A stretch of DNA of 64,000 bases from Mortierella sp. BCC40632 (taxonomy: Eukaryota; Mortierellomycota; Mortierellomycetes; Mortierellales; Mortierellaceae): positions 1 through 64,000 of the forward strand of contig WAEK01000012.1 in NCBI GenBank assembly GCA_011634665.1, in the 5' to 3' direction. Both the position numbers and the translations under genes were made by a program. This document shows positions 10,001-20,500 of this stretch, in pieces. The notes below the pieces were generated by a model, which was not told the DNA's origin, did no database searches, and was given only the letters and a program-made list of their open reading frames with translations. The first letter of the stretch is position 1. Every line of letters begins with the position of its first letter.

Positions 10001-12159
10001 CTAATAGCCGGAGAAAGAGTCCCACATCACAAGGACGCAGTCTTTGGGGCATTCTTCGACTTGGAGAAAGTTCAAAGGCTGTGTCGCAAGCATGGCCTCA
10101 GATTTGCGGGACAGAATGATGTTCGTCGATAGGTACACAGTCCGGATTTTGGGTGAAGTGATTCCACAGGGGAGCCGAGCGTGGAGGTCGCCCGTTGTTC
10201 AGCCACTACGAGAGGCGGGTCAAGGCCAAGGTCAGGACTGATACTATGGACTGGACCAAAGAGATAGAGTATCAAAAGATGGAAGTGGAAACAATTGCTG
10301 AAGAGATCAAGAGAGTAGAGAGCAATATCAAAGACCTTGAGAGTAGAATCAAGCGAGGCCGAAAGGAACTCAAGGTGCTCGAGACGGATCAAAGCCTGAC
10401 AGCCAAGAACCACCGCACAGCAGTCAGAAAAAGAATGAGAAGGCAAACAAGGAAGGCATCGGGGGCGTAGACACGAATGAGGGCAATATTCAGAGTGTAG
10501 AGGACGGAAGAGGGAGTGAGCAAAAAGACATATCGCGTTCTTCAAGAAGCAAGGAGAAAGGTGCGAGCTCTTCGAGCAACTGTACAGCCACAGGAGAGTC
10601 AGTTGCGACGCCTGCGGAAAAAGAGAGGAGTTACTGGAATGGGCTCCGCAGGGGGTAGTTACAGCAAAGACCCCAAAAAGAGCAAGGATGGCTCAAAGGC
10701 GGTGGAGTACACCACACCTACTGTGAAGGATTTTACAGTCGAGGATTCAACGAGGCGCCTCGATATTTCCAAGTTGCCAGAGGACAGAATTGTCTTTGCA
10801 GGGACAGATCCAGGGATTCGAACGATGAGTGTAACATGTGCACAGACCCTGGGCGAGATCAAGACGCATATCAACCGATATGCTGTACTTTATGGTAAGT
10901 TGAATGGGCAAGATGTAAGGAATAATGTCGGTCATCTGTCAAGCTCAGCGCATCTAATAGCTTTTTTTAATGATGAATAGGCACAGAAGAGGATGCGGAG
11001 GAAACCTTTGGGGGCTCTAATCCTGAGCCATGGCCACCACCTCCGGATGAGGAGTCATCAGGAGAGGCAACTGCCTCTAGAGAACAATGGACACCCCAGA
11101 GTCGTCCATTCAAGATCACGGCACCTCAGCTCAATGAAGCTTCAGGGATGCGACGGGTAGCCAAGAGGCGAGAGATGCGACTTAAGAGACCGGAGAATAG
11201 TGATGTACGCGAAGCACTGGAGAAGCTCTCAGACAAGGAACAAGTTTTGAAGACAGCACAGACGATGGAGGAGATTGACAGGGCGCATGAGCTGCATCGA
11301 GAGTCACGCAAAGCATTGAAGGGATTTGAGAAATCCAAGGCAAGGTTGAAGGATCTGCACAACCAGCGACTTCGCACAAGAAGGGTGTGGGGGAAGGTGG
11401 CGGCAGCAGAGAGGGAGTATGTGAAGAATCACGCATTGGAAACGTTTGGGTCAGAGAGCCCATCAGGTACAGTTGAGCAGAACAAAATGTCCTTTTTTTT
11501 TTTATTTTTTATTTTTTACTGAGTCTTCTTCTTTTAATGTTCTAGAGGTATCCCCGTCAGATGGATGGTGTGGTGGTTGCCAACGGCACCATATAGCGTG
11601 TACCTGGGGTAACTACCAGCACCTGGCTCGGTGTCGCAAGAATGGTCCATCACTCATCCCAGTGATGCTGGTGGGGTCAGGAGGAACGGGAGTAGGAAGC
11701 AGAATTGGAGGGCACGCTAGACGGGGAGGAGGAAAGATGAGAGAGCAGCATATGCGGTACGGAGTGGTTGGACTTACTGATGAATTCAGGACGAGCCAGA
11801 CGTGTGCCGAGTGTTTTGGTCAATTGAGGAAGGCACGGTCGCGTCGGATTGTGGATGGCAAGGAGAAGATGGTTCAGGTGAATGGAGCAATGGAGTGTAC
11901 GAACAGCCAGTGCGGGTCAGTCCAGCGAGGACATACGATCAAGTCCCGGGATGTGAACGCAGCCGTTTGTATTGCGATAGCAGGAGGGTCGACTCTACTC
12001 TCACTGGAGAGACATACACTGGAGCCATTTACAAGGACAATCCGTCCCACCAAACATACCTGTTCATATTCACAGGAGATAGCTCAACTTACTATGCCTC
12101 CAACATCAGTTAGAGATGCAATGGGGGATCCCTGCGGTACGCAGGGCAAACTAGGCTAG
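7028..12159 (+). CDS. Fanzor-A, TnpB-like RNA-guided nuclease (Helitron cargo)
   Basis: Fanzors are eukaryotic TnpB homologues, nucleases directed by an element-encoded RNA. Proposed exons are 7028-7632 (the frame is open upstream to an acceptor-like TTTAG at 6958, so an earlier exon is possible), 7740-8348, 8440-10894, 10981-11466 and 11546-12159. Conserved parts are RuvC-I Asp in FAGTDPG (codon 10807), a Glu in TDEFRTS (codon 11782) just before the first zinc pair CAEC (11803-11814), the second zinc pair C-x4-C (11896, 11911), and RuvC-III Asp in SRDVNAA (codon 11950). The middle holds three acidic FDDWD repeats (9178-9560) and a lysine/glutamate-rich coiled-coil-like part (about 10245-10470). 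Exons 4 and 5 are open throughout. Exons 1-3 contain homopolymer-linked frameshifts, many absent from copy B, so the real gene may be intact. The stop TAG is the last three bases of the Helitron. Confidence 0.85.
9178..9560 (+). repeat. Acidic FDDWD repeats inside Fanzor-A
   Basis: Within exon 3 the protein has three imperfect repeats of about 45 residues. Each contains D-x-D-(N/D)-(F/L)-x-G-x-(N/D)-FDDWD followed by an acidic stretch ending in KEP. The FDDWD codons are near 9208, 9346 and 9484. The same three repeats are present in copy B (about 42177-42560). Fanzor-0 has only a single vaguely similar acidic segment at about 3268-3345. Function is unknown; an acidic linker or protein-interaction motif is a guess. 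Confidence 0.8.
12130..12159 (+). promoter_or_regulatory. Helitron 3' terminus: hairpin plus CTAG, copy A
   Basis: CCCTGCG at 12130-12136 and CGCAGGG at 12140-12146 form a perfect 7-bp stem with loop GTA, followed by nine bases and the terminal CTAG (12156-12159), then host T at 12160. A short GC-rich palindrome about ten bases before CTRR is the canonical Helitron transposition terminator. The hairpin is also translated, being the last codons of Fanzor-A, and the stop codon TAG is part of CTAG. Confidence 0.8.
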
Positions 12160-12188
12160 TTTAATCACCATTAAAATTCTTTGATTAG

Positions 12189-13577
12189 ATCAAGTCGATA
12201 CGGACGTACCCTCCACAGAGTCGCCAACCCAAGCAGGCTCTTCTGTTGTTGCAACTGCCACAAAACGGTCGCTCACTCAGCAGATGGAGTTGGAGAAACT
12301 CCGGTTGCCACGGTCCCACAGAATCACTGCGAAACAGATTAACGACATTTCGCATTCCGAAAGGTCGACAAGAAAGCGAAATCGTCGACTCAGACGTCCT
12401 GAAAATAATAGCACACGCGAGGCTATCGAACAGCTGTCTGATAAGCAAAACGTCCTAAAGACAGCCAACAGTTTGGGAGCCATAGACTCTGCCCGTCGCT
12501 TCCATCGATCTGTTGAGGATGACTTGAAGGCATTCGAAGCTTCTACCGTGCGGCAGCGAGATTTACGGAATCAACGCCTCAGGACAGCTAAGGCATGGGC
12601 AAAACTTGGTGCAGCAGAACGCACACATGTCCGAGAGCATGTCAGACAACACGATGTGAAGAATGATGGAGCACGTAAGTACCATGAAAATGAGCACATT
12701 GCCTATCAAAAAAACATGGGGCTCAAATCAATTTCTTTTTACGTTTTAGCCGTAGGTACAGTAGCTTACGGAGACGGCTGGTGCTCTTCATGCTTAGCCC
12801 ACCATATTCCTCGAAACTCGGGCGGACGTTTTAGACACATTTTGCAGTGCCCCAAGGAAGAAAAGAAGTATTTCAAAGTCATGCTCATCGGAGATGCAGG
12901 AACTGGAGTAGGCAGCCGCATTAAAGGCCACGCACGACGAGGAGGTGGAAAGATGAGAAAGGAGCATCGACAGCACTGCACTGTTGGCATTACCAGCGAA
13001 CATCGCAGCTCCAAAACATTTTTTTTTGCTTCCAAGAAGTCAGGTTAGCCTGTGCTCGACGAGTTATCCGAGGCGAGGTAAAGACGGTGAAGGTGCATGG
13101 CGCTGTAGAGTGCGTGAATCCCAAGTGCCCGTCTCTCAAGTGTGGATACTCAATCCGGCCCCGAGATACTCACTCGGCGGTAGCAATTGCGATCGCAGGG
13201 GCATCCAACCTCCTCTCTCCAGAGCGTGCCACCTTAAAACCATTCAGCCGGCAACTGAGACCCTTGGGAGTCAATCCCACCACCAAAAACACCAGTCAGA
13301 CACTGGAACCACTTTCAAGCTCTTCCTCATCCAGGCGGATTCCAGGAGAGCCCCTCGCAGATCGAGGCGTACTTGTAAGTTCTCTCTTTTTTTTTCTTTC
13401 TTCTTTTTTGATTGGTCAAATGAATACACGTGACGGCTCTAATATGGACATTTCTCATTTTTCTTCATTAGTGATACAGAGCTGCAAACCATCTCTTGCA
13501 AAGCGGAAGAGATCCTAAGCACTCAAGAGACAAGCGTGCAAAATGAAACCTCGAGTACGAAAGCAAGCACTCTTTAA
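12189..13577 (+). pseudogene. Fanzor-0, 3' half (second part of the split gene)
   Basis: This resumes Fanzor-0 exactly where the RuvC-I exon at 4671 leaves off. Exons are 12189-12674, 12750-13374 and possibly 13472-13577. The first exon aligns with Fanzor-A exon 4 (RRPENNSTREAIEQLSDKQ against KRPENSDVREALEKLSDKE). The second has the DGWC-x2-C block, the GTGVGSRIKGHARRGGGKM block, the SEHRSSK counterpart of TDEFRTS, a zinc-pair C-x4-C and RDTHSAV in place of RDVNAAV. The RuvC-III Asp is kept, but Asn is replaced. A poly-T at about 13018 shifts the frame and has replaced the first zinc Cys pair. The protein is therefore probably inactive, although the splice sites still look usable. Confidence 0.8.
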
Positions 13578-13578
13578 G

Positions 13579-14111
13579 CTTTCCACGAGACTCAGATTCG
13601 TCTTCTATCGGTCACTCGAATCTTGATCAGAGCTGGAGTGAAAAGGATGAAATGTCCTAGCGAGGCGGACGTGGCCATTACCCGGGATGCAAGGCCTGGC
13701 AATTTAGTAGTGTCCACGGATAGGGATGTGCTCGCATATGGTACGATTCTCACTATTGGGATGTCGATATTGAGGAATCGGTTACCCGTGTGTGCGCTGA
13801 GACTTCTGACTCTCTGAGTGGTTTGTAAAAACGACAACCCCTGCAAATGTCAAGCATAAGGGACCAGAAAAGTCACTGAGCACCGAGAATGATGTGAGCT
13901 ATGAAGTCTCAAGGTGAATTGTAAGCCAGTATCTGAGACATCCCCTTTTTGCGAGTGAAAACAAGGCTGGCAAGTGCTTTGTTGGGACCTTGAGTATGTT
14001 TGTTGGCCAGGAGCAGACCGACCTCGTGCCAAAATTACCTATCCAAGCACCAAAACAAACTCAGCAATCGATTGACTTGGTACGTGCACGACTTCATGAC
14101 CTGCAGGACTA
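13579..14111 (+). pseudogene. XPG/FEN1-type nuclease remnant (XPG-I domain)
   Basis: In the frame around 13600-13790 the peptide contains CPSEADVAI and a downstream VVSTDRDVLAYG. These match the XPG-I signature (P-x-E-A-D/E followed by S-x-D-x-D-x-L-x-Y-G) that holds four metal-binding acidic residues of flap nucleases. The frame changes at about 13765, after which WDVDIEES resembles the family continuation, and stops accumulate. Weaker resemblance may extend to about 14110. There is no N-terminal XPG half. It begins directly after the decayed Fanzor-0. The domain resembles the intact one at 45.5-46.3 kb, so it may be the relic of a second nuclease of that type. Confidence 0.55.
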
Positions 14112-14430
14112 ATGGAAAGTTCAAACGAAGAAAGCAAAATGTTATCTCTCTTACCACCAGTCCATGAGTAGGGCCTCGAGCTGTATAAAAAAAACAGTGG
14201 ATCACATCAGACTGCTAAACTGTAGACCGCATTAAACGAGACTTCTAATATTTTATACTAGGCGAAAATGCTGTGATCTACACCTACTGTGACGGGGTCT
14301 TAATAGCAAAGCTACACCTTCATTATGGAGTGAATGGGTGGAGTTGACATAGTGACAACCTGTTAAGTATTGATATTAGATAGCGTTTACTGGAGTGGTT
14401 GACTATCGTCCGAAGGCTTGATGAATAAAG

Positions 14431-14465
<35 letters not shown>

Positions 14466-16524
14466 AGATATACGGACTTCATATTCCAAACCTCAGGTCG
14501 CATTGTAAAACATTGGTTGGGCTGAAGAGACTTTTCAGGAATGGTTGTCAAGATCTTTGTGAAAGAGCAAGGGTGTTTTCGTATTCTATTTGACAGTTGG
14601 CATCTAATTCAAAGAGGCGCTAATGGTGGGGCGTTCGTTTCTTGGATCGAAGGGATGAGGAAAGAAAAGGGGATGTTGACTTCGGACACATTGAGCACCA
14701 TTGATCCAAATGTCTAGATATTCGGAAATTTTATCCGGGTGAACAATACTTGCAAGAGCTGGCGAAAGTTGGATATAATGTCCTCCCTTGAAGTGCTTCT
14801 CTCTATCTTTTTATTATTATTATTGTTATTATTATTATTATTATTAACTCTTTCAGAACGAGGGTCGCCTGGCGTCTTTTAGAAGACAGTGTACTCCAGA
14901 AGAGACTTTAATCGTTTGTCATGGAAAGATTACTTGAGATACACGTAGAAGACCTCGTCTTACCTGACATCAAAGCATGGCTTTTAGGCAAGGAGCTGGG
15001 TTGGTTAGTAACAAGGATGATAGCGGACGTCGGAGGTTCACCAAAGCAAATGGAAAAGGAGGGGAAAAATGCAAGGCTCCTCGAGGATTCAAGAAAAGTT
15101 CAATCACAATGTCTATTGACAAAATCAAATAGCACCTCCGAGATCTTCAGTGGAAACCCCTGCAGAACATGCTTGCAATAAACGTAGTAATGGTCCTGCA
15201 AGGATTCATCAAGGCTGATGGACCCCTCCAACCTTGGGCGAGCAAACTGAACAAGCTCAATACGGCCAAATACAGGCGATAACCTAAGATTATCAATCCA
15301 CTCTTGGAGGGGGGAGGTAGTGGTCATATTCCCTATCCAAGATCCGAAATATCGTGCGGACCAAAAGAAAAAAAAGGTTTCAAACCTTTGGAGGTGCAAG
15401 TCCGAGAATATCACGATTGTGGACCTTGATCTAGCGCAATTATCTGTTGTAACAGAAGGTGCACTATTGCTCCATTCTACAAAGGATGATGACAATAGTA
15501 GAACCTAAAAAGTTCATCAACCTTGCGACAATTCATAAGACCGTGTATCAACCTATTTTGAAATACATATGTTGGCTTGAAAGATTTTTTTTTTTAAAAA
15601 AAAAAAAAAATGCGCCAATTGCAGAGGGCACAATCGACCCAACTAGCACGCGCCCCGTGGGAAGTAAGCAAGCGTTGGTACTCTTGTCAACGTTCCGGAG
15701 AGCAAAGAGTCTATTCAGGACAGCCAGGGGTTCGATTGGGAGGAAGCGATTGAAGGGCAAGGAGGTTTTTATAGGTGTGGGTCTTGTACAATTCTGATTC
15801 AGCAGTAGACTTTCCTCCCTTTATGAGTCCCTCAAGTCTTTCTCTATTCAGACAATAAGCAGATGTTTGGAACTTGGAAACTTGGAGTAGCCGCCAATGG
15901 CTAGTCAATCACGATTGTAAACCCTCATCCTTTAGACACAATCTCTTAGGTGTATTGGTTTTGGGGGTGAATGGGTTGGCCGTTGTCCCGAGTCCACGCA
16001 GTGTCTACTTGACGCAACATCTTTAAAAAAAAAAAGATAACTTCTTGGTTTAGTTATCTGCCCTACTCCAAAAAAGTACCAGGAAAACCTTATATTATTA
16101 CTTAAGCAAAACTCTCTCTTGAAAACGTACTGGAGTCAGCCACCCCTGGCGGGGCCTGAACACCCGCCATTGCTCACAGGGGTACGGAATTCAAGAAAGG
16201 TGGAGAGGGGGGGAAAGGGAGGCGATCAAGGGTCATAGTCACACAGAACAGGGTCCAGTGAGGAAAAAAAAAAATGGAGCAAAGGCCTAGGGAATTATAT
16301 CTACCACCTGCCAGTCTGGATCCGAGATACTGGATGTAACTCTTCAACATACTGGACAGCCCTCGCCCTGTCGCGTGCGCTCGTTTCCCCCTACTATAAA
16401 ACTAATGCACTGGACACTAGGAGAGTCCTTGAGAGCCATCTAAGCGGTTTGGTGCATATCAGCTCAAGATGACCCATATTCTACAACCAGCCAGCATATT
16501 TCACCTTGATCCTGTTCAAATAGT

Positions 16525-16557
<33 letters not shown>

Positions 16558-16607
16558 CCACTGTTTCTCATTTCTCTTTTATTCTCACATAACAAGATCG
16601 TGTCCTC

Positions 16608-16655
<48 letters not shown>

Positions 16656-17152
16656 CAGGTCCACTTTTTACCACCATGCTCGGTCGCTTTTTGGCATTTC
16701 TTTCGTTTCAAAAGACCATCACTTCCCCAAGTTCTACACCCACATGTAAAGCAAATCCTCTGCGACTACTCTCAAACCGATTCCGACAAGTCATCCACCA
16801 TGGTGATGGTGATGTCCCATTCAACAAGATCCAGACGATCTATTCGAAAGAGCAATGAAGATGGGCCCCGATCCACTTTTGCCTTTACCGCTCCAGGCCG
16901 ACACAATCTCTTTGGGCGTTAGAGATTTCTACTATCAAAAAAAAAAAAAAAAAAAAGAAAAAAGAAAAGAAGACGCCTAAATAAAGACAAACTTTTTTTT
17001 TTTTTTCATTTGTAATTCCACCATGGTACATACTACATACGCCACAAACATATATACATAAACCACATGAGGATCGATTTGAGAAAAAAAAAAGCTCATA
17101 TTGTTCTACTAGATCACCAATAATAGTTTTTTGCATAATGTTTCACTTTTCT

Positions 17153-17204
<52 letters not shown>

Positions 17205-17535
17205 AGAAAAAAAAGAAAAGAAAAGCGTGAAAATCAGAGACATTTAAAAGTCCGAGGATGCTATATTAGAGTGCAGAAATAAAAAAGATAAAAAAAAAAA
17301 AATAGTGTAAGAGATAGATAAGATAAATTGAAGGTGGATCTTTGCTACAGTAATAGTACGATCAAAGTCAAAATACTGAACAGGACAATACATGATGGAC
17401 GAATAAAAGAAAAAAAAAAAGATAAAAGAAAGGGAAAGCAAAGAAGCGACTATGAAATATGGAACTTGGTGAGGGGGAAATAGAATTGTGAGAAAGAGAG
17501 AGAGGGAGGAAAAAGAGTAAAAGATATAATGGTAT
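14112..17535. other. Gene-poor spacer with long poly-A/T tracts
   Basis: No gene can be supported. A minus-strand frame at 15100-15495 has a balanced composition and could be a decayed exon, but I recognise nothing in it, and a plus-strand frame at 14921-15181 is equally anonymous. The region is notable for pure A or T runs of more than 30 bases at about 14430-14463, 16611-16652 and 17155-17202, an ATT microsatellite at 14813-14844 and a TC run at 16525-16552. The end nearest 17.5 kb is the 3' flank of the minus-strand kinase gene. Confidence 0.5.
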
Positions 17536-20500
17536 CTACCATCGGGTAGCAGTAGGTGCATTTCGACGGATCTTTCGAAGAATTCCTTTGGAGGGCATAT
17601 TTTGTCTCGGGTTTCGGAATTCAGCCCCACGCCATTCTGCGCCCGCTGGTGGAGCGCCTCCGGAGACAACAGCCCCTTGTCCCTCCCGTTGCGAGAACCA
17701 CTCGGTGGGTGAGGTCGGCGAAGTCAATGAGGATGGAGGCGAGATGGGTGCAGGTCCTAAGTCGAACCGGGGCACAGCAGATGCATCAAAGGAGACAAAG
17801 CCTTGCTGGCCAATCACTTCAAGCTCTGGACCCGTAGGTCCTTCTGTTGCATAGAGATGGGTGATGGGGATGGTTCCAAGACTAAATGGAGTCTTGTTGG
17901 ACAATGGTTGTCCTCCTTTGATGCCTGGGCTTGTATTAGTGCTACCACCACCCGACGACTTGAGAGGTATCGATATGCCGGAAGGTCCTACTGTCGCTGG
18001 AGCAGACCTAATCGCATGTGCATCCCCACCAAGAGGCTGTTGACCAGAGGCGGTTCTTGTCGTTGGGCTAGTATTCGATAGGTGCATATTCGCAAACGCG
18101 GACGAAACTGACAAGGCCAACAAGAGAACGTTGGAACGAATAGGCCTTCGCTTGCGATTCAAAGTTCTTTCTGCAACGAGCGCTCGACGACGTGCTCCCG
18201 ATTCTCCCTTCCAGTCCTTGTCAAGCATCTGTAGAATGCGGTTCTGCATTTGAACAAGCGGTGGGTTCACCTGGGCAGCAACTGATTGGTGACAGGCAAC
18301 AATCGCTTGCTCGATCATGATCGGATCACTGCACTCAATTTCATGCTCCAACAAGTACTTGACACTCTCAGCTCGGAGATAGTATGCTGCATGAGCCAGA
18401 GCACTGCCGTGCATTACCATGATATGGTTCGAGTCCTCGTTTGACTGTTGCTGTTGGTGGAGCGGGTTCTGCTTGCTTCCAAAGAATCGTGGACTGGCAT
18501 TCCGTGGCAGCTTGGATAGTAGTTTCTGAGATGTTGGACTGGTGGCAGCGGTTGGCAGTCCTGTTTTGGAGTCTGTGTTTGCTAAATCTTTTGGATTCAT
18601 GCCTGGACCAAAAGGTGCCATATGTGTTGGGTCTGCACCTAATCGCAGCAATGTCGCCAATGCAGCAACATTGTCATGGTATCGGAGCAATAGCAAAAGT
18701 GCCGTCTCTCCCCTATAGTTAGGCACGTCAATAGAGGAACCTGAAAGAACCAAGAGCCGGATCTGATCTTCCAGACCTCCTTTGAGCAAAATCTGGTCCC
18801 ACTGTGTGGAGTACGTATCATTCTGTTCCCGACTCTCCAATTGTACAGTCAGACCAATCACCATCCCATCATTATTGGTCTTGCTACTGACGAGGGTTTC
18901 AGAATCATGTCGGACACGATCGAGCGCCATTTGCTCCTGATCATCTAGCATGTCTACCATTCGAAGAGCCTCCTCCTGACTTGTCTCGGAGGAATTGAGT
19001 TCACAGAATCGATAAATCTCCTCAGGAATATGATCAATGGATGAACGAGACTGAGGGTGAGCAGTGTCGCTGTTGGGACTCAAAAGAGCTCCATCCGCCA
19101 TAGCATTGTCTCGACCATCTTTTTTGTGGGTCTTGGCGTTCACATCTATTAATGGTGGGGGCGCTGTCTCACAGACCAAGTGCAATGGTGTATTCCCTCC
19201 ACGGAGCTCTTTGCCATCTACACTGGCCCCTGCCTTGACTACCATATTCAGTGCCTGGTATTTGTTTTTTCGTGCCACCGCCGCGCAGCACAGGACCGGG
19301 AGCTTCTCAATAGGTTCTGCCTGATCAAGAAGCTCTGTCACTGCAGCTGACGCTCTTCCTCTTCCAGTTCCCGTCCGATTTTGTGCTCCAGAGCTAGGCG
19401 GGCTATTCGAGGGGGATCGCCATAGCACATCCGTCAAAAAGTCTTGCAAGGCTTCCAAGTCTCCGTTTCTTGTTGCTGAGTAAATGTTGTCCGAAGGTGT
19501 GGGTAAAGGCACATGGTCAGATGATGTGATTGGGTTATAGGATCCTCTACCGATGAGTCCTGACGAGGCACTGGTGGGTCCATTGGGTGCATCCTGCGGT
19601 GGCTGTGTTGATCCAATAGACATACGGGTCGGACTGGCAACGGTTTTTGAAGGCAAATCATCGCTCGAAACTGGATCAACACGTCGGTTAGCTTCACGTA
19701 GAACGTTGCGAGTGTGTTGTTGGCGTGCCGCTGTACGGAAGCGCGAGTCCATATTGGAGATACGGCGATTGTGAAGAGTCGAGGGTGGTTCTGGGAAGAC
19801 GGGGATCATCAGGATCGATTCACGCGTGTCTTTTCCACCGATCATGGTTGCTGACGACTGAGAGAGTTGAACAGTTTCGTCCGACACTTGGTCAGATTCT
19901 TCGCCGTCACTTGTTGTCTCTGCCTTTGGTCCTGCTAGATGTGAGATTGTTCCACTTGAGCTTCTAAATAGCTCATTGCGGTTCAAGTCCATGCTCTTGG
20001 CGCGTGCATAGGCCGGTTCAGGGGATGACCCTCCCGAAAACACAGCTCCTGAGGCCTGTATCGGGGACGGTACTAGCGTCTGAATTCTTGGGCTTTGGTC
20101 CGGCGAGGATTTGGTAGGAGACTGGAGCCAACTGAACAAAGTGGCTCCAGGCACCTGCTGTTGCTGCTGTTGCTTTAACAGCTGCTGCTGCTGGTTATAC
20201 TTTTCTTCTACCTCTCCAGCAAAGAGTGTCTTCTCTCCAGGTCTCACTGTAACGGGTGGTGGAGGCGTTGTTGTAGCCACTCTTGCACTTGTACTTGCGT
20301 TCGCATTTGCATTAGCAAGTGTTGCTGCCGCTACTGCCGCTGCTGCCGCTGCGATATTCGGGGAGGCTGACCCTGTGGAAGTGACTGTCTCGGCTGGCTT
20401 GGCTGAGAGACCCGGGGTTACGGCTCGGGTGGGAGAGGTCACCGAAGGGGTTTGAGGCATTCCACGCGCCGGGAGAATAGACTGCGTGGGCCGTGGTACA

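Larger units (their letters stand above)
4716..12159 (+). mobile_element. Fanzor-carrying non-autonomous Helitron, copy A
   Basis: A 7.44-kb segment repeated in the same orientation at 37663-45159. Similarity to the other copy stops sharply on both sides. On the right the ends are identical through CTAG and diverge immediately after one shared T (12160/45160). On the left similarity begins at TTTAACAAATAC here and TCTAACAAATAC in copy B, each preceded by A. Insertion between A and T, a 5' TC (in copy B), a 3' palindrome (12130-12146) ten bases before CTAG, and no target duplication are the hallmarks of Helitrons. No Rep/helicase gene is visible, so it would depend on a helper. Cargo is a 172-codon unknown ORF and a full-length Fanzor gene. 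Fanzors inside Helitrons have been reported in other eukaryotes. Confidence 0.8.
4672..12188 (+). other. Fanzor-0 intron occupied by a Helitron
   Basis: The donor GTACG follows the RuvC-I exon of Fanzor-0 and the acceptor TTGATTAG precedes the next exon at 12189. Subtracting the element 4716-12159 leaves 44 + 29 = 73 nt, a normal fungal intron size, and the codon phase (1 + 2 nt) is preserved across it. The homologous intron is present at the same place in Fanzor-A (10895-10980) and Fanzor-B (43892-43977), which independently supports the splice sites. Confidence 0.8.

Noticed and set aside
12130..12146. Hairpin as a bacterial rho-independent terminator
   Set aside because: The genome is eukaryotic, there is no following T-tract, and position and CTAG spacing fit a Helitron terminus.
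15728..15745. B-box-like GGTTCGATT suggesting a tRNA gene
   Set aside because: No A-box or foldable acceptor, D and anticodon arms at the right spacing; a similar match at 4130 lies in Fanzor-0 coding sequence.
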